33,624 nt of DNA from the NCBI GenBank assembly GCA_021779135.1, contig JAJYBH010000024.1, positions 1-33,624 on the forward strand, written 5' to 3'. The notes below the pieces were generated by a model. It searched no databases and was not told where the DNA came from. It was given only the letters and a program-made list of their open reading frames with translations. How positions within the stretch are numbered: the first letter of the stretch is position 1; each line of letters begins with the position of its first letter. The DNA comes from Deltaproteobacteria bacterium. Lineage in GTDB: Bacteria > Desulfobacterota > Desulfuromonadia > Geobacterales > Pseudopelobacteraceae. Position numbers and translations under genes: made by a program. This document shows, piece by piece, positions 7,393-12,759 of this stretch.

Positions 7393-7584
7393 ATGGGACG
7401 AAAGAGCCAAAATCCCCGCTATAACGTACTCTCCTGCCGGGTCAGCGATGATCTGCGCGGCAGCATCAATCACGCCCTGGGCGGCCGGTCCATACAAGAG
7501 TTCCTGCATGCGGCTGTCGAAGAAAAGCTGAACAGTGATCGCCAGGCCCGCATCGATAAACTGATCAGGGAGCATCGCCGATGA
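7393..7584 (+). CDS. Small ribbon-helix-helix-like protein
   Basis: 63 residues. A short strand NVLSCRVSDDLRGSINHAL followed by helices SIQEFLHAAVEEKLN fits the Arc/MetJ-type ribbon-helix-helix pattern, in which two chains pair through the N-terminal strand and insert it in the DNA major groove. The basic tail (DKLIREHRR) overlaps the next gene by ATGA. Probably a DNA-binding regulator. It is not next to a toxin-like gene, so an antitoxin role is unlikely. Confidence 0.65.
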   Translation: MGRKSQNPRYNVLSCRVSDDLRGSINHALGGRSIQEFLHAAVEEKLNSDRQARIDKLIREHRR

Positions 7585-8072
7585 CTTTTCATCCACCACA
7601 TACAACCGTCCAAGGCTTCCCCGTCCGCACCAACGGCCTGTCCCACATCCCGCGCCGGGCACAGGGCATCCAGGCCCTGGCCGTGTGGAAGGGCGAGAAC
7701 CCCGGCGCTCCAGATGCCTGGCTCCGGCAGGAGATCGGCATGGCCTTCCAGCAGATGGTCTGCCTGGCCCTGGATGGCGCTCCTGCTGCCGAGATGCTAC
7801 CGCTGACCGCTGAGATGTGGGTCATGACCATCGGCTTCGGCCTGAGAGAGGATCTCGATCGTCAACGGATCCGCGACGGCTTCATGCAGCTCTATCGCAA
7901 GCTCAAGAAGTGGCCCCAGCCGATTGAGCTGACCGACGTACTGCCAGGCCGCCCCAAGCGCTCCGGATTGCCGGAGCCGGTTATGAGCAAAACAGATCAT
8001 GCCGAGGGTGCCCGCAAGCTCCAGGACATCATGGATATGCTGAATAAAGGGGAGAGCGACCATGTCAAGTAG
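7581..8072 (+). CDS. Conserved Mu-like early protein of unknown function
   Basis: 163 residues, ATGA-overlapping with the preceding gene and overlapping gemA by 11 bases. It is mainly helical: an Ala/Leu-rich middle (AWLRQEIGMAFQQMVCLALD...AEMWVMTIGFGL), a basic Pro-rich linker (VLPGRPKRSGLPEP), and a C-terminal helix (GARKLQDIMDMLNK). Proteins of this shape sit just before gemA in many Mu-like prophages, as I recall. No catalytic motif is visible and function cannot be assigned. Confidence 0.7.
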   Translation: MTFHPPHTTVQGFPVRTNGLSHIPRRAQGIQALAVWKGENPGAPDAWLRQEIGMAFQQMVCLALDGAPAAEMLPLTAEMWVMTIGFGLREDLDRQRIRDGFMQLYRKLKKWPQPIELTDVLPGRPKRSGLPEPVMSKTDHAEGARKLQDIMDMLNKGESDHVK

Positions 8073-8484
8073 AGCCAACCTGGCCAAGATCCACATCGCC
8101 AAGAAAGAACTCAACATGGATGACGATATCTATCGCGACATCCTTCACACACAGTTTAAAAAGACTTCAAGTGCCAATTTAAGCGATTTTCAATGTGTGA
8201 AGCTATTGCAACACTTCGAGTCTCTGGGCTGGAAACAGAGCGAGGGCAAACCTAAGAAGAAAGCAAACCATGGCCGCAAGCCGCACAACATGAACAAGTC
8301 GCAGTACCTCTCCAAGATAGAGGCACTGTTGGCCGAGGCCGGCCGCTCCTGGGCCTATGCCGACGGCATGGCCAAGCACATGTACAAGATTGACAACATC
8401 CAGTTCTGCCAGCCGGATCAGCTGCGCGGCATCGTCGCGGCCCTGGTGAAGAACGCGAAAAAAGAAGGGCGGAGGGTGGCATGA
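8062..8484 (+). CDS. gemA: GemA-like regulatory protein (DUF1018)
   Basis: 140 residues. The opening RANLAKIHIAKKELNMDDDI followed by YRDIL is the DUF1018/GemA signature, as is the C-terminal WAYADGMAKHMYKI...DQLRGIVAAL. In Mu, GemA (gp16) alters host gene expression and DNA supercoiling-sensitive genes, and the gene lies immediately before mor, as here. GGGGAGAG precedes the ATG by about 5 bases and the TGA overlaps the mor ATG. Family assignment is confident; action in this host is inferred. Confidence 0.9.
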   Translation: MSSRANLAKIHIAKKELNMDDDIYRDILHTQFKKTSSANLSDFQCVKLLQHFESLGWKQSEGKPKKKANHGRKPHNMNKSQYLSKIEALLAEAGRSWAYADGMAKHMYKIDNIQFCQPDQLRGIVAALVKNAKKEGRRVA

Positions 8485-8846
8485 AAAAACGCCAGGTAGA
8501 CACAACCAAGCGCGGGAAATATACCGAAGTCCTGGAGCAGCTTGTCGCGGGGATCGCCGCCGGCTACATGGAAGAATTCAAGGATCCGGCAGAGATTGCC
8601 CGCAAGCGCGCAGAGCTGGCTATGAGCCGGATCCAGGCCGAGGCATCCGGCACCGGGATCTACATCGCCAAGGGGCACCTGTGGTTTATCAGTGAGAAGC
8701 ATCGCCGCATCTATCGACGCTTCACCGGTACCAACCACGCCGCCCTGGCGCGTGAGTTTGACCTGACTGAGCGGCAGATCTACAGCATCATTGCGGCAGT
8801 GGGGCAAGAAGAATTTAACCGTAAGCAATGTAAGTTGTTTGAATAA
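8481..8846 (+). CDS. mor: Mor/C-family transcription activator
   Basis: 121 residues. The N-terminal dimerisation part (VLEQLVAGIAAGYMEEFKDP) and C-terminal helix-turn-helix (HAALAREFDLTERQIYSIIA) match the Mor/C family, which binds palindromes near -35 and recruits sigma70 polymerase. It is the only Mor/C-type gene in the window, so it may serve both the middle and late roles, acting at the three TTTGAAnCCCTTCAAA elements. GGAGGG precedes the ATG. The stop TAA is part of the first attC-like site (GAATAAC), so the gene is fused to the cassette array at its last codon. Confidence 0.9.
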   Translation: MKKRQVDTTKRGKYTEVLEQLVAGIAAGYMEEFKDPAEIARKRAELAMSRIQAEASGTGIYIAKGHLWFISEKHRRIYRRFTGTNHAALAREFDLTERQIYSIIAAVGQEEFNRKQCKLFE

Positions 8847-8899
8847 CGGCCTCCGCCTGACCGGGGGGCTTTATCCTCCGGTCCTGGCGGTTGTTATGT
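8841..8899 (+). other. attC-like site a, fused to the mor stop
   Basis: 59 bp from inverse core GAATAAC (8841-8847) to core GTTATGT (8893-8899). Internal arms CCGCC/GGCGG and GACCGG/CCGGTC make an imperfect hairpin. The mor stop TAA lies in the inverse core. The core continues as GTTATGTGTC, which is complementary to the inverse core of the following cassette over 10 bases. No matching core is found upstream of mor, so this is either a captured attC or the functional substitute for attI. Confidence 0.8.
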
Positions 8900-8921
8900 G
8901 TCGAAGCATTGAAGGAGAATC

Positions 8922-9421
8922 ATGCAACCGTATTTACTCGGCATAGCACATGAGGTGCAAGACCAGACGGACATCGTGTTCACACCTGCAGATGTAGCGC
9001 GGGACGTGGTGGCGCATTTCGCCCCTTCTGGCCGGATACTTGACCCCTGCAAGGGTGATGGTGCTTTCTTCGATCATTTACCCTCTGGCGCTGAATTTTG
9101 CGAACTGAAAGACGGCAAAGATTTTTTCCACTGGACAGAGCCGGTTGACTGGATCGTGAGCAACCCGCCGTACAGCATTTTTTTGCCTGGCTGGATCATA
9201 GTTTCACCGTGGCCGAAAACATCGTGTACCTGATACCGATAAACAAGCCGTTTAACTCTTTTTCGATGATGCGGCGGCTGTCTGAGTACGGCGGAATTCG
9301 GGAAATCTATGTTGTCGGGCCAGGAAGTGCGCTTAAGTTCCCGATAGGCTTTGCAATCGGAGCGGTACATTTTCAGAGGGGCTACCGTGGGGGTATGCTC
9401 CTCAGTTTCAGAGACACATAA
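8922..9421 (+). CDS. Cassette 1: DNA adenine methyltransferase, frameshifted at a T7 run
   Basis: Two frames form one class I SAM-dependent methyltransferase. The first (8922-9185 and on to a stop at 9233) has motif I DPCKGDGAF and catalytic motif IV NPPYSIF. The second resumes in the -1 frame with AWLDHSFTVAENIVYLIPIN and ends at TAA 9419-9421 inside attC b. The junction is A followed by T7 then G (9177-9185), which contains the heptamer T-TTT-TTG in register for -1 slippage; the fusion would be about 166 residues. Programmed frameshifting, phase variation by tract length, a disabled gene or a sequencing error are all possible. AGGAG precedes the ATG. N6-adenine methylation is the likely activity, for protection from restriction. 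Confidence 0.8.
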
Positions 9422-9478
9422 CGGCTACGCCCTGTGCGGCGGAGCGTAGCGGAGACCGCCACCAGGGCGGGGTTATAG
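9416..9478 (+). other. attC site b
   Basis: 63 bp from inverse core ACATAAC (9416-9422) to core GTTATAG (9472-9478). Arms GCCCTG/CAGGGC and GGCGG/CCGCC fold it. The inverse core extended leftwards (GACACATAAC) is the exact complement of the cassette's own start GTTATGTGTC at 8893-8902. It holds the stop codon of cassette 1. Confidence 0.88.
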
Positions 9479-9493
9479 TGCGTAGAGGTGAAG

Positions 9494-10105
9494 ATGGAAT
9501 CTGTGACGATTGGAAATGCAACTCTATGGCTCGGTGACAATCGCGAGGTAATGCCGCTACTCACGGGCATTGACGCGGTTATCACTGACCCGCCCTATGG
9601 CTGCAACAAGGCCGAATGGGACGGTAATTTTCCGGTTGAATGGTACGCTCCGGCCCGCGACAAGGCGGGAATGGTGGCAATCATCACGGGCTCAAGCGGG
9701 CTGAAAGATAGCGTGCGCCTGGTCGGGGAGGATTTCGTTGACGTGATTTCCGCCCGGAACATGAACGGCATGACACGCGGCCCGATAGGTTTCGGCAACT
9801 GGCTGGCGGCTGTGTTGGCGGGCAAGAAGCCCGCCCAAGGCCCTAACGCCTTTGACTTCTGCGTAAGTGGTGACATGCCGGACCATCCGAGCCCGAAGCC
9901 TTACGAGTACATGCACAAGCTCGTTGCCCGGCTGACCAAGAAGGGTGACACGGTGCTTGACTGCTTCATGGGTTCCGGCACAACCGGCGTTGCCTGCATG
10001 AACCTTGACCGGCACTTCGTCGGCATCGAGATTGAGCGGAAATTTTTTGACATCGCTTGCGAACGGATCGCGGCGGCACAGCAACAGTTGAAGCTAGCAC
10101 TATAA
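9494..10105 (+). CDS. Cassette 2: DNA methyltransferase (DNA_methylase N4/N6 type)
   Basis: 203 residues from ATG 9494, with AGAGGTG just upstream; an in-frame GTG at 9488 overlaps that ribosome site. Catalytic motif IV DPPYG comes early (about residue 33) and SAM-binding motif I (DCFMGSGTTGVA) late (about 162), the order of beta-class N4-cytosine/N6-adenine methyltransferases. The C-terminus has the usual HFVGIEIERKFFDIACERI. Short single-domain enzymes of this kind are frequent in phages, where they modify phage DNA against restriction. The recognition sequence cannot be read. The stop is within attC c. Confidence 0.92.
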   Translation: MESVTIGNATLWLGDNREVMPLLTGIDAVITDPPYGCNKAEWDGNFPVEWYAPARDKAGMVAIITGSSGLKDSVRLVGEDFVDVISARNMNGMTRGPIGFGNWLAAVLAGKKPAQGPNAFDFCVSGDMPDHPSPKPYEYMHKLVARLTKKGDTVLDCFMGSGTTGVACMNLDRHFVGIEIERKFFDIACERIAAAQQQLKLAL

Positions 10106-10153
10106 CGATCAAGCGTCACCAGCCGAAGGGCTGGTGGACAGCGCTGGTTATCC
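10100..10153 (+). other. attC site c
   Basis: 54 bp from CTATAAC (10100-10106) to GTTATCC (10147-10153). The central hairpin is very regular: CACCAGCC and GGCTGGTG around a short loop. The inverse core GCACTATAAC is the exact complement of the cassette's start GTTATAGTGC (9472-9481). Confidence 0.88.
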
Positions 10154-10185
10154 CTTTTGGGAGCCAGCGGAGGGAGAAATGGATT

Positions 10186-10494
10186 TTGAAAGATTCAGTG
10201 GCTGGAAAGGTAGTCTACATCAGCGGTGCCATTACCGCCGATCCTGATTTCAAGCGGAAATTCAATCGCGCTGCTGAGGCGGTCAAGGCCGCTGGTGCCG
10301 CGCTCTGCCTCAACCCTGCCGAGTTGCCGGAAGGGTGGGGAAATTATGAGGCGTACATGGAGCACTGTATGTTGATGGTTCGCCGTGCAGAGGTAGTCGT
10401 CATGTTGCCGTGTTGGCCGTATTCTCCCGGCGCTAAGGCTGAACGGGCCTATGCTGAGAGTTTGAAACGGATTGTGGTTGATTTTAAGGAATAA
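10186..10494 (+). CDS. Cassette 3: DUF4406 (nucleoside deoxyribosyltransferase-like) protein
   Basis: The core KVVYISGAITADPDFKRKFN, followed by RAAEAV, AALCLNPAELPEGWGNYEAY and a C-terminal SPGAKAERAYAESL, is typical of DUF4406, a Rossmann-like group related to nucleoside 2-deoxyribosyltransferases. The frame is open upstream to 10057 inside the previous cassette. With cassette start at 10148, plausible starts are TTG 10186 (GGGAG 9 bases upstream; about 102 residues) or GTG 10198. An ATG at 10179 is out of frame. Possible roles are nucleotide metabolism or modified-base handling; no substrate is known. The stop lies in attC d. Confidence 0.78.
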   Translation: MKDSVAGKVVYISGAITADPDFKRKFNRAAEAVKAAGAALCLNPAELPEGWGNYEAYMEHCMLMVRRAEVVVMLPCWPYSPGAKAERAYAESLKRIVVDFKE

Positions 10495-10545
10495 CGGCTT
10501 TAGTACAGCAGCGGCCTTTCCGGCTGCTGCTACGTTTTGTTATCT
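10489..10545 (+). other. attC site d
   Basis: 57 bp from GAATAAC (10489-10495) to GTTATCT (10539-10545). The hairpin is CAGCAGC...GCTGCTG with flanking GTA/TAC. The inverse core AAGGAATAAC pairs with the cassette start GTTATCCCTT (10147-10156) in 9 of 10 positions. Confidence 0.86.
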
Positions 10546-10570
10546 GGCGGCGGTGATCGGAGGAACAACG

Positions 10571-10759
10571 ATGAACGATGGATCTATAATAGTTATCGAC
10601 GGCAAACCATATGAGGCTGAATTGCATGATAGTGATGCGTGTGGCGGCTGTGACCTGTTCAATGCGTATTGTCAATGCCCGTCCGTTTGCTGGAACGATG
10701 AGGGTATCAATTTAAGATTCAAAATGCTGCCACTGGAGGGATCATGTGGGAGTTTATAA
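10571..10759 (+). CDS. Cassette 4, gene 1: small cysteine-rich protein
   Basis: 62 residues from ATG 10571, with GGAGGA 6 bases upstream. An upstream extension of the frame to 10472 crosses the attC site and is ignored. Cysteines come as CGGC, CQC and SVC, six Cys in about 35 residues including one near the C-terminus, suggesting a small metal-binding fold. The N-terminus SIIVIDGKPYEAEL is beta-like. No family recognised. It overlaps gene 2 of the same cassette by 16 bases. Confidence 0.65.
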   Translation: MNDGSIIVIDGKPYEAELHDSDACGGCDLFNAYCQCPSVCWNDEGINLRFKMLPLEGSCGSL

Positions 10760-10944
10760 AAATCAGTGCATTTTGGGTAAATATCGCAATCTGTTGTGCT
10801 GGTATCGGAGTTGCCTATTTATGGGTAATTGATTGGCTGCTCGGCAGGCTGTTCAAATACTGGGCAGGCTACAAATACATGATTGAGTACGCACTGAATC
10901 ACAGGGAGTTCAAAAAATGGCTGGAAGCACGGAAAGCCAGATAA
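10744..10944 (+). CDS. Cassette 4, gene 2: small membrane protein
   Basis: 66 residues, ATG 10744 with GGAGGG 2 bases before. One long hydrophobic segment (about 8-34; FWVNIAICCAGIGVAYLWVI) is followed by an aromatic and basic tail (FKYWAGYKYMIEYALNHREF, then KKWLEARKAR). It is probably anchored in the inner membrane with a cytoplasmic tail. The stop TAA lies in attC e, so this is the cassette-terminal gene. Function unknown. A two-gene cassette is less usual than a single-gene one. Confidence 0.7.
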   Translation: MWEFIKISAFWVNIAICCAGIGVAYLWVIDWLLGRLFKYWAGYKYMIEYALNHREFKKWLEARKAR

Positions 10945-11000
10945 CGGCCAGAGGGTCACGCGCGGCGGTTTTCCGTCGCCGTGCATCCCTCTGGTTAGGC
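10939..11000 (+). other. attC site e
   Basis: 62 bp from AGATAAC (10939-10945) to GTTAGGC (10994-11000), the latter a perfect GTTRRRY core. Outer arms CCAGAGGG/CCCTCTGG are perfect; inner arms CGGCGG and CCGTCGCCG close a TTTT loop. The inverse core CCAGATAAC is the exact complement of the cassette start GTTATCTGG (10539-10547). Confidence 0.9.
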
Positions 11001-11014
11001 GCAGGAGGATGATC

Positions 11015-11305
11015 GTGACAGGAAAGGTTCTTTACCCAGAAAAATGCAATCGCGGCCGGTGTGACTGCCAACCATACGCCCTCATTGAGAGCAATACTGA
11101 CCCCACAGAGCCGAGCTTTTTCTGTGTCGGGAACAACGGCGGGAAACTCTCTCCGACAGTCTCAACGGACACTTACACCGTATGTTTTAAAGGGCGATTC
11201 CGCGATGAAATGTCGTTCTTCGACGAGCGGGATTTGATCCACCAACAATATGTGATTGCTGCTGCCCTCGTTCACATCAACCTGGATAAGGGCGAAAGCG
11301 CATAA
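11015..11305 (+). CDS. Cassette 5: unknown protein, 96 residues
   Basis: The frame opens at ATG 11009, but GGAGG (11004-11008) abuts that ATG. GTG 11015 has ideal spacing and is preferred. The sequence starts MTGKVLYPEKCNRGRCDCQP and has four N-terminal-half cysteines (KCNRGRCDC, FFC), a beta-rich middle (FCVGNNGGKLSPTV...TYTVCFKGRF) and a helical C-terminus. No family recognised. The stop lies in attC f. Confidence 0.7.
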   Translation: MTGKVLYPEKCNRGRCDCQPYALIESNTDPTEPSFFCVGNNGGKLSPTVSTDTYTVCFKGRFRDEMSFFDERDLIHQQYVIAAALVHINLDKGESA

Positions 11306-11362
11306 CGGCCGCGTGGTGACGGGCCGGGCTTCATCGGCCCCTGTCCACCATCGTGGTTATCT
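11300..11362 (+). other. attC site f
   Basis: 63 bp from GCATAAC (11300-11306) to GTTATCT (11356-11362). Arms GGGCCG/CGGCCC and GGTG/CACC fold it. The inverse core GCGCATAAC pairs with its cassette start GTTAGGCGC (10994-11002) in 8 of 9 positions. Confidence 0.88.
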
Positions 11363-11384
11363 GTTTCAGTGATCGGAGGCAATG

Positions 11385-11672
11385 ATGGTTCCAATATTTG
11401 TGTTGGCTGGGAATCGTGAGCAATTCCAAAATTTTGTCCGCAAGCACGCTGAAGGTCCGAACTCGTTTGAGTGCCCTCGAATGCGCTTCCTCTCTTCGCG
11501 GGACCAGTGCCGGGGCTTCCGTGATGCATCGTTGATCTATCTGGAGGGTTCCGAGTTCAACGAGGCATACGACCAACGCTTCTTTGACACGCTGTATCTG
11601 GCGCTGAACAAGACGAGTCAAAAACTGCTTACTCTGGTAGTGGTGCCGAAATTCGAGAGGTTCAACAGATAA
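11385..11672 (+). CDS. Cassette 6: unknown protein, 95 residues
   Basis: Tandem ATGs at 11382 and 11385; GGAGG (11375-11379) is best spaced for 11385. It begins VPIFVLAGNREQFQNFVRKH, followed by a probable alternation of strands and helices (RMRFLSSRDQCRGF, ASLIYLEGSEFNE, FFDTLYLALNK, LLTLVVVPKF). This could be a small alpha/beta fold, but no motif identifies a family. The stop TAA lies in the terminal inverse core. Confidence 0.7.
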   Translation: MVPIFVLAGNREQFQNFVRKHAEGPNSFECPRMRFLSSRDQCRGFRDASLIYLEGSEFNEAYDQRFFDTLYLALNKTSQKLLTLVVVPKFERFNR

Positions 11673-11673
11673 C
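11664..11673 (+). other. Orphan inverse core (attC remnant) before intI
   Basis: AACAGATAAC is the exact complement of the cassette 6 start GTTATCTGTT (11356-11365), so this is the inverse core of cassette 6. No folded arms or GTT core follow; the next 47 bases lead straight to the intI ribosome site (AAAGGAGG, 11708-11715). The distal part of this attC has been lost or replaced. Confidence 0.75.
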
Positions 11674-11720
11674 AATAATTATCAACCCGTAGTCGCTGTA
11701 TATCTCGAAAGGAGGAAATC

Positions 11721-12752
11721 ATGAACACAGCCCGTAAAGATAATGTCTATCACCTGCCGCATCGCGATAATGGCCCAGAAAAAAGCCGCCAGCAAATTCA
11801 AAAAGAAATCCTCCTGGGAAAGCTCAGTGCGGCGATCAAGTTGAAACACTACTCTCGTGCCACCGAGCGGATGTATAGTGGATATGTTTCTGAATTCATC
11901 GACTTCCAACTCCTCCAGAACCACCCTGAGCACGGTGCTAAGGCCATAGAGGAATATCTAACACACCTGGCACGAAAGAACGTAGCTGCATCAACCCAGA
12001 ACGTCGCCTTCAACGCTCTGCTGTTCTTTTATCGCCGGGTGCTCGGCCAGGAACCGGGTGAGATAAATGCACTCCGGGCCAAGAAGCCACAACGTATCCC
12101 GATTGTCTGTACTAAGGATGAGGTCAAGGCCATATTAGACCACCTCAAGGGTGATGTCTGGCTGGTGGTGGCGTTGCTTTATGGCTGCGGGCTGCGTTGT
12201 GAAGTGGATTGCTTGCAGTTGCGGGTAAAAGATGTTGATTTCGGACAAGTGACCGTGACTGTGCGGGAGAGCAAAGGCGGCTCTGCCCGCGTTCTCAACC
12301 TGCCAGTGTTACTATTGGAACGGCTTCAGCGTCACATAACTAAGGTCAAGGCAATTCACGAACAGGATCTTCGCGATGGTTGGGGCACGGTTGAATTACC
12401 TGGGGCACTGGCAAAAAAATACCCGAATGCCAATAAGGATTTCGGCTGGCAATACCTTTTCCCGGCTCAATCTCGCTGGGTTAACGAAGATACCGGAGAG
12501 CAGGGCCGCCCATATATTCACCCGACAGTAATTCAGAAAGCGGTGGCTTCGGCCCGTCGTGCATCTGGTATCATCAAGCACGTTACACCCCACACATTTC
12601 GTCATTCCTATGCAACCCATCTATTAGAGGACGGAGAAACGATTCGAACTGTTCAAGAGCTTCTCGGTCATAAGTCCGTGACCACCACCATGATTTACAC
12701 ACATGTCATGCAAAAGAAAAATGCGGTTAAAAGCCCTCTGGACAGATTATGA
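11721..12752 (+). CDS. intI: Integron-type integrase (tyrosine recombinase)
   Basis: 343 residues. A SAM-like core-binding N-terminus ([20 protein letters not shown]...[19 protein letters not shown]) precedes the catalytic domain with R159 (CGLR), K185 (SKGG), H291 and R294 ([12 protein letters not shown]), H317 (LLGHKSV) and Y326 (MIYTHV). The insertion [20 protein letters not shown], then LFPAQ, between K and HxxR is the hallmark of IntI as against XerC/D. It should recombine folded attC sites. The R159 helix reads [12 protein letters not shown], apparently one residue longer than the usual IntI pattern. The ribosome site is strong. The gene is co-oriented with, and 3' of, the cassettes. 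Confidence 0.95.
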   Translation: MNTARKDNVYHLPHRDNGPEKSRQQIQKEILLGKLSAAIKLKHYSRATERMYSGYVSEFIDFQLLQNHPEHGAKAIEEYLTHLARKNVAASTQNVAFNALLFFYRRVLGQEPGEINALRAKKPQRIPIVCTKDEVKAILDHLKGDVWLVVALLYGCGLRCEVDCLQLRVKDVDFGQVTVTVRESKGGSARVLNLPVLLLERLQRHITKVKAIHEQDLRDGWGTVELPGALAKKYPNANKDFGWQYLFPAQSRWVNEDTGEQGRPYIHPTVIQKAVASARRASGIIKHVTPHTFRHSYATHLLEDGETIRTVQELLGHKSVTTTMIYTHVMQKKNAVKSPLDRL

Positions 12753-12759
12753 TGCCTGT

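Larger units (their letters stand above)
8841..12752 (+). mobile_element. Phage-borne integron: six cassettes plus IntI-type integrase
   Basis: Six attC-like sites (8841, 9416, 10100, 10489, 10939 and 11300) separate cassettes that all read rightwards and are followed by an integron-type integrase. Taking the cut as G/TT of the core, cassettes span 8894-9472, 9473-10147, 10148-10539, 10540-10994, 10995-11356 and 11357 to about 11673 (579, 675, 392, 455, 362 and about 317 bp). The inverse core of each cassette matches its own upstream core in 8-10 bases. The last cassette keeps its inverse core but has no downstream hairpin or core. No promoter or canonical attI is evident, so cassettes are probably expressed by read-through from the operon containing mor. 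Confidence 0.9.

Noticed and set aside
10057-10185. Long N-terminal extension of the DUF4406 frame
   Set aside because: It runs through the end of the cassette 2 gene and the attC hairpin; the protein family begins near KVVYISG.
11549-11557. TTCCGAGTT matching the repressor operator
   Set aside because: A single copy inside the cassette 6 gene without a partner or promoter; expected by chance.
8841-11673. Reading the hairpin repeats as a CRISPR array or as ordinary terminators
   Set aside because: Site sequences differ from one another apart from their ends, the spacing holds whole genes, no T-tracts follow, and core/inverse-core pairing fits attC specifically.
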